Part shown: in pieces, positions 34,131-45,714 of the stretch
Position numbering within the stretch: the first letter of the stretch is position 1
How the letters are laid out: every line of letters starts with the position of its first letter
Assembly: GCF_019393635.1 (NCBI RefSeq)
Contig: NC_057865.1
Location: forward strand, 303,099,885 to 303,163,884
Source: Dromiciops gliroides
Taxonomy: Eukaryota; Chordata; Mammalia; Microbiotheria; Microbiotheriidae
DNA: 64,000 nt
Direction: 5' to 3'
Notes under the pieces: generated by a model
What the model saw: the letters and a program-made list of their open reading frames with translations, nothing else
Database searches by the model: none
Told to the model about the DNA's origin: nothing
Position numbers and translations under genes: made by a program

Positions 34131-35120
34131 CCCTATGCTACCTCTGCCCTTCCCCCTTCCCCTAAATCTAAAGCTTCCAAGAAAAATATGGATTGGTGTC
34201 AGGCCATAGAGGAGCTTAAAAAGGACTTTGAAAATAGTTAGAGAGGTAGAAGAAAAAATGGAAAGAGAAATGAGGGTGATGCAGGAAAGACATGAGATAA
34301 AAGTCAACAAGCTTGAAAAGCCAAACTGGCCAAATGGAAAAGGAGGTACAAAAGATGTATGATAATAATTGCCTAAGAATTAGGATTGAAAAACTGGAAG
34401 CTGGGGGGCAGCTAGGTGGCCCAGTTTATAAAGCACTGGCCCTGGATTCAGGAGGATCTGAGTGCAAATCTGGCCTCAGACATTTGACACTTATTAGCTG
34501 TGTGACCCTGGGCAAATCACTTAACCCCCATTGCCCCACAAAAAAAAAGAAAAAATGGAAGCTAGGGACTTCATGAGAAAACAAGATACAATAAAGCAAA
34601 TCCAAGTGAATAAAAGAAATAGAGGGCAATGTGAAATCTCTTCTTGGACAAACTGCTGACCTGGAAAATAGGTCCTGGAGAGAGAATTTGAAAATTATTG
34701 GTCTACCTGAAAACCATCATCAAGGAAAGACCACAGGCATCATCTTCCAAGAAATTGTCAGAATCCACCGATCACCTCCTCAAAGAGATCCCCAAAGGAA
34801 AACTCCTAGGAATATTATAGCCAAATTCCAGAGCTCTCAGGTCAAGGAGAAAATATGGCAAGCTGCCAAAAAGAAAGACTTCAAGTACTGTGTGGAGCCC
34901 CAGTCAGGATAGCACAAGATCTAGCAGCTTCTACATTAAAGGACCAGAGGGTATGGAATAGGACATTCCGGAGGGCAAAGGAATTGGGATTACCACCCAG
35001 AATCAGGTATCCAGTAAAACTGGGACTTCCATGAAAAAGAGGACTTTCAGATATTCATGATGAAAAAACCTAAAGTGAAAGGCAAATTTGACTTTCAAAT
35101 ACAAGACCCTAGAGAACCAT
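34130..35120 (+). mobile_element. LINE-1 ORF1 remnant (copy B)
   Basis: The sequence is parallel to 10990-12010 (SKASKKNMDW, then ENLKIIGLPENHHQGK), with the shared SINE at 34406-34555. Confidence 0.8.
34406..34555 (+). mobile_element. WSINE1-type SINE (copy B of 11284-11440)
   Basis: It is inserted at the same position in ORF1 as in copy A. Confidence 0.9.
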
Positions 35121-35287
35121 AAAAAAGTGGAGTTGGGGGACACACCTGCTGGGGTGATACAGTGGGTGACTGTCTTGTGTCTGAGGCCGGGTTTTGGCTG
35201 GGATCCCCCTGGGTCCAGGGTGGATGCTTTGTCCACTTTTTCACCTAGCTGCTCCATGATGACATCTTTAGGGTAAAATTGAGGGGT

Positions 35288-37084
35288 CATTGCTCTCTTT
35301 AAAGGGTATTACCTCATTTCAGGAAAATGGGTTCACTGGGGAGAGAGAGTTGCATAGTGCAAAGAGCAATGGCCTGGAAGCAGGGGTTGTAGCCCTGCCA
35401 CTAACTAGCAGGGAGACCTTAGACAAGTCATTTGCCCTCACTCATTGGGGGAGGAGGGGTTGGGGGGGTTCACTTACTTCCTCTGTAGACTGAGTAGGTT
35501 GGACTCAGTGGGCCCTAAGGTCTTCCCAGCTCTAGCATTGTAAGCAGCCCCCATTCCCTTGGTCAGCAACCCCCAAAGGGCAGAGGGTGCCATCTAATGG
35601 CCTGACTTGTCAATTTCCAGAAAAACCCCATAGCCCCCAAAGAAACAAACAGGCCCAACTTGTAGAAGCCTGACTTGCTTGACTACCTGCTACTTGACCT
35701 TGAGGGGCATACTTCACATCAGTTGACATAACACATGCACCCCAAGCTCTTCTTTGAGTTGTCAAATTCTTTTGAAAAATCAGCACCTTGCAGCCCTTTG
35801 CATGGTCAGTCTTGGACCCGGGTAGTGAATTCAGGCAGGCCCCTTTTAGTGCCTCAGACTCAGTCCTTCCAGTGAAGCCCTGGAGCTGCTTAGACTGCAA
35901 AGCCACTGAAGGTCCAGTCCCTTTTACTCAGTGGACCTTGTTAGGGATATCCCAGGGGCCTCCACTACCCTCAGCCTGCTTTTCTTCAAATGTTACTACT
36001 TGGGCATGGACTGCAAGCCTAGAAACCATTTCAGGATAGCACAACTGTCCCTGAGGTCCCTAGAATGCAGTATCTCCTCCAATACAATTAGTTGCCTGTA
36101 GCTTTTTTTTTTTTTTTTGGTCAGGCAACTGGGGTTAAGTGACTTGCCCATGGTCACACTGCTAGTAAGTGTTAAGTGTCTGAGGCTGGATTTGAACTCA
36201 GGTCCTCCTGAATCTAGGGCCTGTGCTCTATCCACTGCACCACCTAGCTGCCCCTGCCTGCAGCATTTTAAAACCTTTGCAGTTCTTTAATTTTTGTCCC
36301 AATGTGAAGCCATTCATGCTAATTCATTATTTTGCATCACACGGTAATAAAAATAAGAAATATTCTGGCAAAGTCTGCACAGAAGACATCATCCAAAACC
36401 CCACCTGTGGACAATGAACACAGCTGCTCACACCTCAATTACTGGGACTCTCTGAATCAGGTTCTTCTTCATATGTCATTGCTCTCTTTAAAGGCTAGGA
36501 CCTCATTTCAGGAAAATGGGTTCACTGGGGAGGGAGACTTGCATAGTGCAAAGAACAGTGGCCTGAAATCAAGGGTTGTAGCCTTGCCACTAACTACCTG
36601 GGAGACCTTATATAAGTCATCTACCCTTGTGTGACCCTGGGCAATTCACTTAACCCCAATTGCCTCACCAAAAAAAAGTTTTTTTAATTAAAAAATAAAA
36701 AGATAAGTCATCTACCCTCACTGGGGGTGGGGGGCTAGTCACTTACCTCCTCTATGTACTGAGGAGGTTGGACTCAGTGGGTCCTAAGGTCTTCCCAGCT
36801 GTAGCATTGTAAGCAGCCCCCATTCCCTTGGTCAGCAACCCCCAAAGGGCAGAGGGTCCTGTCTCATGGTCTGATTTGTCCATTTCCAGAACAGCCCCAT
36901 AGCCCCCAAAGAAACAAACAGGCCCAACTTGGAGAAGCCTGACTTGCTTGACTACTTGCTCCTTGACCTTGAGGGGCATATTTCACGTCAGTGGACATAA
37001 CACGTGCACCCCAAACTCTTCTTTGATCTGTCAAAATCGTTTGCAAAATCAGCACCCTGCAGCCCTTTGCATGGTCAGTCTTGG
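35288..37084 (+). repeat. Tandem 1.19-kb subunits, present twice only in copy B
   Basis: CATTGCTCTCTTTAAAGG starts both subunits (35288 and 36476), each followed by ACCTCATTTCAGGAAAATGG and the same order of modules. Copy A has one (12160-12760). A reverse SINE at 36105-36256 lies in the extra subunit. Confidence 0.75.
36105..36256 (-). mobile_element. SINE private to copy B
   Basis: This is a reverse WSINE1-type copy (T-run, GGGGTTAAGTGACTTGCCCA to CCACCTAGCTGCCCC) within the extra 1.19-kb subunit. Confidence 0.9.
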
Positions 37085-38375
37085 ACCTGGGGGGGGGGTG
37101 CCTACCTGAAGGCCACTTTTCCGTCCTGGCTGAAAGGCTGCACACACTGCTCAGCTTCCTGACTCTCCCCCGTGCCCTTGGGACCCCAGGCCAGGAATCT
37201 TTCCCCAGGGCCACGGAATTCTGGGCCCGCTGCTCGGTCCTGCGTGTCTGCTCGCACACCCGGGCTGCAGCCCCCCTTGGACAAAGGAAGAAGGGGTGAG
37301 AGGAGCCCTCGGAGAATCACCCGGAACATTCGCGGGTGCCCATCGGGTTGGGGTTCGAAGGCTGCCCCCCCCAAACCCCCCATCCCCACTCAGGCCCTCT
37401 GCACTGACAGGGACAGTTCCCAGACGACTCGGCCCGGGAAGGTTCCGATGGAAACCCCGCGGGGGGCAGGCCCCTAGGGAGCCCCCCCCCCCCGCGCCGC
37501 GGGCCCCCCCTCTCCGCTCGGGCTCTGGCCTGGCCTGCGGGCAGCCCGGGCCCTTCCTGGGGACCCGCCTTCGCTCCTAAGCCGCTGTCCCGGGAGGGGC
37601 CCCCCAGCCTCTCTCCCCGGGGGCTGCTCGGGCCCCCTCCTGTCCATCACCCCCGAAATCGGCTCAGGGCCTCCCGCCGGCAGAGGGGGGCGAGCTCTCC
37701 CAGCTCCCCCCCACCAGAAGTGACCCCGACACCAACGCGCCGCCCCGGGCCAGCGGACACAAGGAGGCGCCTCCCCGGAGTCCCGCGGGGACAAAGCCCA
37801 GGAGGAACCTGGGCCTGACCGCGGTCTGGCCTCCTTCTCCCCCGAAGCCCAAACCAGGGCGCCCCGGAGCGGGGACAGCGGGCTGGCGCGGGGGAGGCCC
37901 TGGGCTGAGGGGAGCCCGCCCCGCGGGCCTGGCACCGGGCTGGGCCCTGGCACCGGGCCCCCTCCCTCGAGCTCCTTCTGCCCCCCCCCCCCAGCCTGCC
38001 CTGCCCCTTGCCCTGGTGGGCCCCCTCTGGCTTGTGTTTCTCCTCTTCCTCCTCCTCCTCCTCGAGCTCCGGTGTTCTTGGTGTTCCTGGAGGCCCGTGC
38101 CCCCCGCCACGTCTTCAGCCTCGATTTCCGGCACGTAGACCACGCTGGACCGAGGCTCCTCCTCCCGGAGTGACCACATGTTTCCCCGGCCCACGTGCGC
38201 CAGCCTCGCTGTGATTCGGCGGGCACGAGATCCCTGCGCCCAGGCCGCGCACGCGCCCTACGCCCTTGCTCTGCCTGCCCAAGCGAGCCGCACCAAGGAG
38301 CCTGCAGCGCGGAGATGGGGGGGGGGGGCATCCTCTCTGCCTGCCCTGCCCCCTTGCATCCTCTAAATCAATCTT
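37085..38375. promoter_or_regulatory. Strong CpG island (copy B)
   Basis: It is nearly identical to 12760-14000, including the CACGTAGACCACGCTGG segment on the plus strand. Small insertions in B (for example about 37190-37250) change the frame relative to A. This argues against a conserved protein and for a regulatory or untranslated role. Confidence 0.6.
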
Positions 38376-38380
38376 TTTTT

Positions 38381-38477
38381 TCTTTTTCTTTTCTTTTCTT
38401 TTCTTTTCTTTTCTTTTCTTTTCTTTTCTTTTCTTTTCTTTTCTTTTCTTTTCTTTTCTTTTCTTTTCTTTTCTTTT
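38381..38477 (+). repeat. (TTTTC)n array
   Basis: About 95 bp of TTTTC repeats stand where copy A has a short mixed T/C run. They form the expanded tail of the adjacent reverse SINE. Confidence 0.95.
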
Positions 38478-38602
38478 CGCGGGGCACTAGGGGTTAAGTG
38501 ACTTGCCCAGGCTCACCGAGCTAGTGTCAAGGGTCTGGGGCCAGATTTGAACTCAGGTCCTCCTGAATCCAGGACTGGTACGTTTCTCTACTGTGCCACC
38601 GA
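38478..38602 (-). mobile_element. Old SINE (copy B of 14030-14178)
   Basis: It has the same remnants of the SINE core and head, with shared flanks. Confidence 0.85.
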
Positions 38603-40962
38603 GTTAAAGAATAAAATCAAATTTAAATAATCAAAAATCAAATAGAGGTTCACCTCAAAATGAGACTGAGGAAATAGTAGTGGCTGGTGTGAAAATATCA
38701 AAGGTGTCTAGGATGAGGGTATAGCCCCTCTTAGTGTATCTCAAGGAAACTGAAGTTGAGCAAAATCAAAACATCCATGTAACAGGACAACAAGGAAACA
38801 AATAATTAATTCATTGAGTTTTCCTTAGCCATATATTGGAAACATTTCATTGTATGTTTAGGGAAACTGAGGATTAGAGATTTAAAGGTTCATTGTGAAT
38901 TCTCAAAGCTGGTAACATTTCTATTTTGTCATTGCCTTCAGTGGCCATAGAAGCCAAGACTTTTACATGCAATATATAATTTAAATCATATATTATCCTA
39001 ATTGGACTAAATGGAACACTGAGATTTAAGCCACCTGAGTCCCTATTGTGAAAATATTGAAAGCTGTCTAAGCTTATTTAGTGAATATGAGGGAAACTGA
39101 ACCTGAGAAAAATGAAATAATCCATTTGACAGGACTCTGAGCATCCTAGTTTTTGAAGTGACTGTGCCTCCATTGGCTGAGCAGTATAAACATGTTCACT
39201 GCTTCTTCAGGGATTTTAGGATTACAGATTGGTAGAGACCTCACTGAATGCTCCAAGCTGACTAACACAGAATCTGACAGATCCTTCAGGGGCCACAGAT
39301 TCCAAAACCTTTAGAGAATAAAATAAAATTTAAATCATGAAAAATCAAATTGAAATTTATGTAAAAATGAGACTGAGGAAAGAGTAGTGCCTTGTGGGAA
39401 AATATCAAAGGTGTCTAGGATGAGAGGATAGCCCCACTTAAGGTATCTCAGGGAAACTGAGGTTGAGGGAAAACAAAACATCCATGTGACCTGAGAAGGA
39501 GGAAACAAATGATGAATTCACTGAGTTTTCCTTGGCCATATACTGGAAACCTTTCATTGTGTGTTTGGGAAAACCGAGGATTCGAGATTTAAAGGTCCAT
39601 TGTGAATTCTCAAAGCTGGTAAAAATTCCAATATTTCTCTGCCTTCAGTGGCCATAGAACCCAAGATTTTTTCATGTAGTATAAAATTTAAATCTTATAT
39701 CAACTATATTGTACTAAATGGAACACTGAGGTCTAAGTCACCTGAGTCCCTATTCTGAAAATATCGAAAGCTGTCTAACCTTGTGTCCCCTTTAGTGAAT
39801 ATGAGGGAAACTGAACCTGAGGGAAATGAAATAATCCATTTGACAGGACTCTGAGCATCCTAGTTTTAGAAATGATTGTGCCTCCATTGGCTATGTATTA
39901 TAAACATGGTCACTGATTCATCAGGGAAGTTTAGGATTACAGATTGGTAGGGACCTCACTGAATGTTCAAAGCTGGCTAACACAGAATCTGACAGGTCTT
40001 TCAGGGGCCACAGAATCACAGACCTTTAAAGAATAAAATAAAATTTAAATCATGAAATATCAAATTGAAGTTCATGTAAAAATGAGACTGAGGAAAGACT
40101 AGTGCCTAGTGTGAAAATATCAAAGGTGTCTAGGGTGAGAGTCTAGCCCCACTTAGGGTATCTCAGGGAAACTGAGGTTGAGGTCAATCAAAACATCCAT
40201 GTAACCTGAGAACAAGGAAAGGAATAATGAATTCCCTGAGTTTTCCTTGTCTATATATTGGAAATTTTATCTTGCACGTTTAGGGAAACTGAGGGTTAGA
40301 GATTTAAAGGTGCATCGTGAATTGTCAAAACGGGTAACATTTCCAATATCTCAATGACTTCAGTGCCCGTAGAACCCAAGATTTTTATATGTAGCATAAA
40401 ATTTAAATGATATATTAACCTAATTGGACTAGATGGAACACTGAGATCTAAGCCACCTGAGTCCCTATTGTGAAAAGATCCAAAGCTGTCTAACTTATGG
40501 TTCATTTAGTGAACATGAGGCCAACTGAACCGGAGAGAAATGTAAAAATCCATTTGACAGGATAGTGAACCTCATAGTTTTGAAATGCCTGTGCCTTCAT
40601 TGGCTATGTATTATAAACATCGTCATTGATTCTTCAGGGAACCTTAGGATTACAAATTGGTAGGGACTTCATTGAATCCTCAAAGCTGGCTAACACAGAA
40701 TCTGACAGGTCCTTCAGGGGCCACAGAATTGCAGACCTTTAAAGAATAAAAGAATTTAAATCATGAAAAATCAAATTGAAGTTCATGTAAAAATGAGACT
40801 GAGGAAAGAGTAGTGGCTAGTGTGAAAATATCAAAGGTGTCTGGGATGAGAGTCTAGCCCCACTTAGGGTATCCCAGGGAAACTGAGGTTGAGGGAAATC
40901 AAAGCATCCTTGTGACAGAACAGGGCAACACATAATGAATTCCCTGAGTTTTCCTTGGCCAT

Positions 40963-41415
40963 TGTAATGATTGGAATGATGCCACCTACTGGAGACTTAT
41001 TGTGGGAAAGCTCCGCCATGAGGAAAATGCCTCAGAGGGCAAGGCCATGTGGCTTTTCCTTGGCGTCAGGAAGTGACATTTGCTCGTGGGTGCTGGCTAT
41101 CAAGGCTACCAGCCAATCAACTTGAGGAGCCTCCTATTTTCTGGGAGGAGACAGGAAGGAGGAAAGAGGGCCTTCGCGGAGAGCTCCTGCTCTTTTTGGG
41201 TTCCTGACTTGATGGTGGTGGTGGTGGCAGAGGACTTCACAGGAAATTTGAGGAAAGATAGGAATGCCAGGCTGTTGGAATTCTGTTTTCAATCTTTTTC
41301 TTTCTATTTTTCAATAAACCCTTAACCTAAACTCGTTTTATCAGTGATTTTAGTCAGTGTCCCCCAAAACTGGGGGAACAGATTAGAATCCACATTTAGA
41401 ATCTTAAATTACACA
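40963..41415 (+). mobile_element. Solo LTR inserted in satellite B
   Basis: This 453-bp element runs from TGTAATGATTGG to TTACACA. CCAT is duplicated on both sides (40959-40962 and 41416-41419), matching the uninterrupted satellite text GGCCATATATTGG. An AATAAA signal (TTCAATAAACCC) lies at about 41309-41320. It has no coding capacity and is absent from array A. Confidence 0.85.
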
Positions 41416-42818
41416 CCATATATTGGAAACATTTCCTTGCACATTTAGGGAAACTGAGGGTTAGAGATTTAAAGGTGCATTGTGAATTGTCAAAGCAGGT
41501 AACATTTCCAATATCTCAGTGATTTCAGTGCCCATGGAACCCAAGATTTTTACATGTAGCATAAAATTTAAATCAGATATTAACCTAATTGGACTAGATG
41601 GAACACTGAGATCTAAGCCACCCGAGTCCCTATTGTGAAAATATCAAAAGATATCTATGCTTATGTCCCCTTTAGTGAATATGAGCGAAACTGAACCTGA
41701 GAGAAATGTAAAAATCCATTTGACAGGATAGTGAGCCTCATAGTTTTGAAATGACTGTGCCTTCATTGGCTATGTATTATAAATATGGTAACTGATTCTT
41801 CAGGGAACCTTAGGATTACAAATTGGTAGGGACTTCATTGAATGCTCAACACTGGCTAACATAGAATCTGACAGGTCCTTCAGGGGCCACAGAATCAAAG
41901 ACCTTTAAGGAATCAACCAAAATTCAAATCATCAAAAATCAAATTGAAGTTCAGGAAAAAATGAGACTGAGGAAATAATAGTGCCTAGTGTGAAAATATC
42001 AAAGTGTCGAGAATGAGAATCTAGCCCCTCTTAGTGTATCTGAGGGAAAGTGAGGTTGAGCGAAATGAAAACATCCATGTGACAGGAGAACAAGGCAACA
42101 AGTAATGAATTCACTGAGTTTTCTTTGGCTATATATTGGAAGCATTTCCTTGCACGTTTAGGGAAACTGAGGATTAGAGATTTAAAGGTCCATTGTGAAT
42201 TCTCAAAGTAGGTAATATTTCCAATATCTCAATTAATTCAGTGCCCATAGAACCCAAGACTTTTACATGTAGCATAAAATTTAAATCAGATATTAACCTA
42301 ATTGGACTAGATGGAACACTCAGATCTAAGCCACCTGAGTCCCTATTGTGAAAATATCCAAAGCTGTATAAGCTTATGTCCCCTTTAGTGAATATGAGGG
42401 AAACTGAACCTGAGAGAAATGAAAAAAATCCATTTGACAGGACTCTGAGCATCCTAGTTTTCAAAATGATTGTGCCTCCATTGGCTATGCATTATAAACA
42501 TGTTCATTGCTTCTTCAGGGAAGCTTAGGATTACAGATTGTTAGGGACCTCACTGAATGCTCCAAGCTGGCTAACACAGAATCTGACAGGTCCTTCAGGG
42601 GCCACAAAATCGCAGACCTGAGTCCTGCCTGAGTCCCCAGGAAAGAGCCCCACTTAGGGTATCTCAGGGAAACTGAGGTTGAGGGAAATCAAAACATCCA
42701 TGTGACAGGAGAGGAATGAAAGAAATAATGAATTCACTGAGTTTTCCTTGGCCATATACTGGAAACATCATTGTGTGTTTGGGAAAACTGAGGATTCAAT
42801 TTTTAAAAGTCCATTGTG

Positions 42819-42978
42819 GGGGCAGCTAGGTGGCGCAGTGGATAGAGCACCGGCCCTGAAGTCAGGAGTACCTGAGTTCAAATCCGGCCTCAGACACTTA
42901 ACACTTACTAGCTGTGTGACCCTGGGCAAGTCACTTAACCCCAATTGCCTCACTAAAAAAAAACCAAAAACAAAACCC
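42819..42978 (+). mobile_element. Young SINE with clear target duplication
   Basis: This is a near-consensus WSINE1-type copy flanked by GTCCATTGTG on both sides (42809-42818 and 42979-42988). It interrupts the satellite and is private to copy B. Confidence 0.95.
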
Positions 42979-43112
42979 GTCCATTGTGAATTCTAAAAGC
43001 TGGTAACAATTCCAATATGTCTCTGCCTTCAGTGGCCATAGAACCCAAGATTTTTTCATGTAGTATAAAATTTAACTCTTATACCAACCAAATTGTACTA
43101 GATGGAACACGG

Positions 43113-43800
43113 AGATCTAGGCCCAGAGGCCCCGCCCCGGCACCTGCAGAGCCAGAGCCAGAGCCAGATCCAGATCCAGATCCAGATCCAATGCCGGGGG
43201 GAGGGGGCACGGCGGGGGCGGGACCGGGACCCGGACCCGGACCGCGGTTGGAGCACGGCCCCAGGTCCCGGCCTGGGCAAGGACAGCGGCAGTGGCAGTG
43301 GCAGCAGCAGGGGCATGGGCAGGTGCAGGGGCAGGCTCAGGCGCAGAGCCATAGCCAGGGGCGGAGGCGGGACCGGGTTCGGGATCTGGATCGGGACCGG
43401 GACCCGGACCCAGAATCCAACCCGGACCGGGGTTGGAGCACCGGCATGGCCACGTTCAAAGGCAGGGGGCAGAGACAGAGGCGAAGGCGGGGGCGGGGGC
43501 AGAGGCGGAGGCGGAGGCGGGACCGGGATCGGGACCTGATCAGAACCAGGGGCACGGGCAGAGGCAGGGGCCCGGCCAATGGCCCGGGTCCCCACAGCTG
43601 CAGCGGCGGAGGCGGAGGCATGGACGTGGGCAGGGGCAAGTGTAGAGCCAGAGGCCGGAGGCGGGACGGGGGCGGAGGCGGGGCCGAGATCTCGACTGGA
43701 CCAGACCATGGGGCAGAAGCAGGTGCAGGGGCAAGCGCAGGGGCAGCTGCAGAGCCAGAGGCCGAGGCTCGGGCCGGGGTGAGCGCGTGGACCTGGTGCG
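43113..43800 (+). repeat. GC-rich degenerate hexanucleotide domain
   Basis: Runs of CAGAGC/CAGATC, GGACCC/GGACCG, GGCAGT and GGCGGA hexamers drift along about 690 bp. Because the period is six, every frame reads as dipeptide repeats (PEPEPDPDPD, RDRDRDPD, IWIWIWIWLW). The 293-codon plus-strand frame at 43017-43898 is a by-product. The stretch is strongly G-rich on the plus strand and a good G-quadruplex candidate. Confidence 0.85.
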
Positions 43801-44051
43801 CAGACCTTAGCCTCCCAGCCACCAGGTATTGGAGGTCACATCCCCACACTCAACCCTCTTCCTGTCTGTCCACTGCAAGGGGCTCTTCCTCCCTGTGACT
43901 TCGACCAAAAGTGACAACGCCTAGCCTGGCCTCAAGGAAGAGCATAGGGACACACGAGAGAACAGGAAGCAAACAGAGCCCCTGGGGGGAATGAATTCAT
44001 GCTCCAGATTCCTAACCCCTTCCTCCTTTGGCAGGCAGGGAAGGGAAGGGT
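43800..44051 (+). repeat. GC cassette fragment (third direct copy)
   Basis: It matches 3305-3550 and 30970-31200 (GCAAACAGAGCCCCTGG, then CCTAACCCCTTCCTCCTTTG), with diverged text between. Confidence 0.75.
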
Positions 44052-44495
44052 GCATGATACACAGTACACAGCACACGGTACACAATACACAGTACATGAT
44101 ACAAGGTACACGGTACATGTACACGATGCACAGTACGCAGTACATGATACACAGTACATGGTACACGATACATGGTACACAGTACACAATACACGGTACA
44201 TAGTACTTGATACATGGTACATGGTTCACAGTACATGGTACATGGTACACAGGACATAGTACACAATACACGATACATGGTACGCATTCCATGACACACG
44301 TTCCACGATACATAGTACATGGTACAAAGTACACGATACATGTTACACGGTACACAGTACATGATACACCTTACACATTACATGGTATACAGTATATGAT
44401 ACATGGTACATGATACACAGTAAATATTACATGATACATGGTAAACAGTACATGGCACACAGTACACGGTACACTGTGCATGGTACATGGTATAA
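44052..44495 (+). repeat. Heptanucleotide array (TACAYRG)n, first part
   Basis: Seven-base units such as TACATGG, TACACAG, TACACGA and TACACAA run on for about 63 repeats. Variation is confined mostly to positions 5-7. The minus-strand Cys/Tyr/Val-rich frames (for example 43921-44355) are artefacts of the period. Confidence 0.9.
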
Positions 44496-44499
44496 TATA

Positions 44500-44663
44500 G
44501 TTGTTCTTGTTGTTTGACATTTCCTTCTCCAGATCATTTTACAAATGAGGAAACTGGGTTCAATGAGTCACACTGCTGTGTCACCCAGGGTCACACAGCT
44601 AGTAAATATCTGAGGCTGGATTTGAACTCAGGAAGATAAGTCTTCCTGATGCTAGTGCCACCT
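44500..44663 (-). mobile_element. Old SINE (MIR/CORE-like) inside the heptamer array
   Basis: The text ATTTTACAAATGAGGAAACT, then CCCAGGGTCACACAGCTAG and GGATTTGAACTCAGGAAGA fits an older tRNA-derived SINE rather than the WSINE1-type. It splits the array. Confidence 0.7.
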
Positions 44664-44775
44664 ACACTGTACACAGTACATAATACACAGCACATGGGAA
44701 ATGATACATGGTACATGGTACATAGTATGCAGTACATGGCAAAGAATACACTGTACACAGTACATGGTAAAGGAT
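44664..44775 (+). repeat. Heptanucleotide array, second part
   Basis: The TACAYRG-type units resume after the SINE (ACACAGTACATAATACAC) and fade by about 44775. Confidence 0.85.
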
Positions 44776-45114
44776 GCAGTCCTTACACAAGCTGATTGGT
44801 TAGTGTCATCCAAATCCATTGGTTCACTGGACTTGAGGGTGGTCTTGTGTTGATGTCATAGTTCACAGCCTCTGAGAATACTCCCTCCTGGGAGTCAGCC
44901 AGGTGTGGCTTTAATTAAGTAGGTTAATCAGCAAAGTCTATCACTCAGTCTCACTTAATTTAATCAGTTCTAAATTAATCTTAGGTGGGGCCTTTGGGTA
45001 CCTGCAGTCATTTTATATAAAAAGACTCAAGTTAAAAAAAAAAAGAAAATGCAAAGTAGCATGCTTCAGTCTGTGTTCATTCAATATCAGTTTTTTCTCT
45101 GGAGGTGGATCTCC
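44776..45114. other. Unassigned interval
   Basis: No gene is seen. The segment CCATTGGTTCACTGGACTTG matches in reverse the text near 48385-48405, so both may belong to one LTR family. A TATA-like TTATATAAAAAG lies at about 45012. Confidence 0.35.
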
Positions 45115-45700
45115 AATTCTAGCCACCACAAAGAGTTGCCATGAATATTTTTGTACATTTTGTTTCCTTTTCTCTTTTTTCCCAGTTACTAGTGTTAACT
45201 GTTTCCCTCCATCCTATTCCCTTCCCCATGATATTTACTCTATTATCGATCTTCTTTCACTCAATCCCTCCTCAAAAGGGATTTCCTTCTGACTGCCTTG
45301 ACCCCAATCCACCCTCCCTTCTTTCACCACCCCAACCCCATCTCCTTCCCCTACTACTTTACTGCAGGGATAGATAGATTAATCCACCTAATTGAGTGTG
45401 TATGTTAATACCTTCTTGAGCCCACTTTGATGAGATTAAGGTCTTTGAGCCAATGCTGAGGAGTGTGAGATTCTTTCACTGCCCTCTTCCTCCCCATCTC
45501 TCCCCCCCACTCCCTAAGCCCTTTCCTGTTTCTTTCCCCTTCTCTTCCCCCAATGCAGTCCTCTCACCCCTCAATTTTACTAGCAGCTAGGTGACAAAGC
45601 TCAAATCCAGCCTCAGACACAAGACACTGCACACCCTCACACATGTCACCCAACTCCAACCACCCCACAAAAAAGATAAAAAATAAATGAATGAATGGAT
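45115..45700 (+). repeat. L1-associated pyrimidine-rich spacer, third copy
   Basis: It shares GTGTTAACTGTTTCCCTCC and GATGAGATTAAGGTCTTTGA with 10471-10990. It ends in a poorly preserved SINE piece (GCAGCTAGGTGACAAAGC to ATAAAAAATAAATGAATGAA). Confidence 0.5.
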
Positions 45701-45714
45701 GAATGTATTATATA

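Larger units (their letters stand above)
38603..43112 (+). repeat. 711-bp satellite array, copy B
   Basis: Unit starts lie near 38660, 39369, 40084, 40796 and 41962, and a sixth unit is shortened near 42620. Spacing is 709-716 bp after removing the LTR at 40963-41415. It has the same diagnostic texts as array A. It ends in GGAACACGGAGATCTAGGC at the border of the GC-rich hexamer domain. Confidence 0.9.

Noticed and set aside
42819-42900. tRNA gene
   Set aside because: The B-box-like GTTCAAATCC belongs to the tRNA-derived SINE head. No intact tRNA cloverleaf is present.
43017-43898. 293-codon plus-strand frame
   Set aside because: It is a product of the hexanucleotide period. All frames on both strands are equally open and low-complexity.
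43921-44362. Cys/Tyr-rich minus-strand frames of 100-140 codons
   Set aside because: They are artefacts of the heptanucleotide array. The period of seven makes several frames open together.
44776-45010. Promoter for a gene at 45 kb
   Set aside because: A TATA-like string alone is weak. The downstream sequence is L1-associated spacer with no gene.
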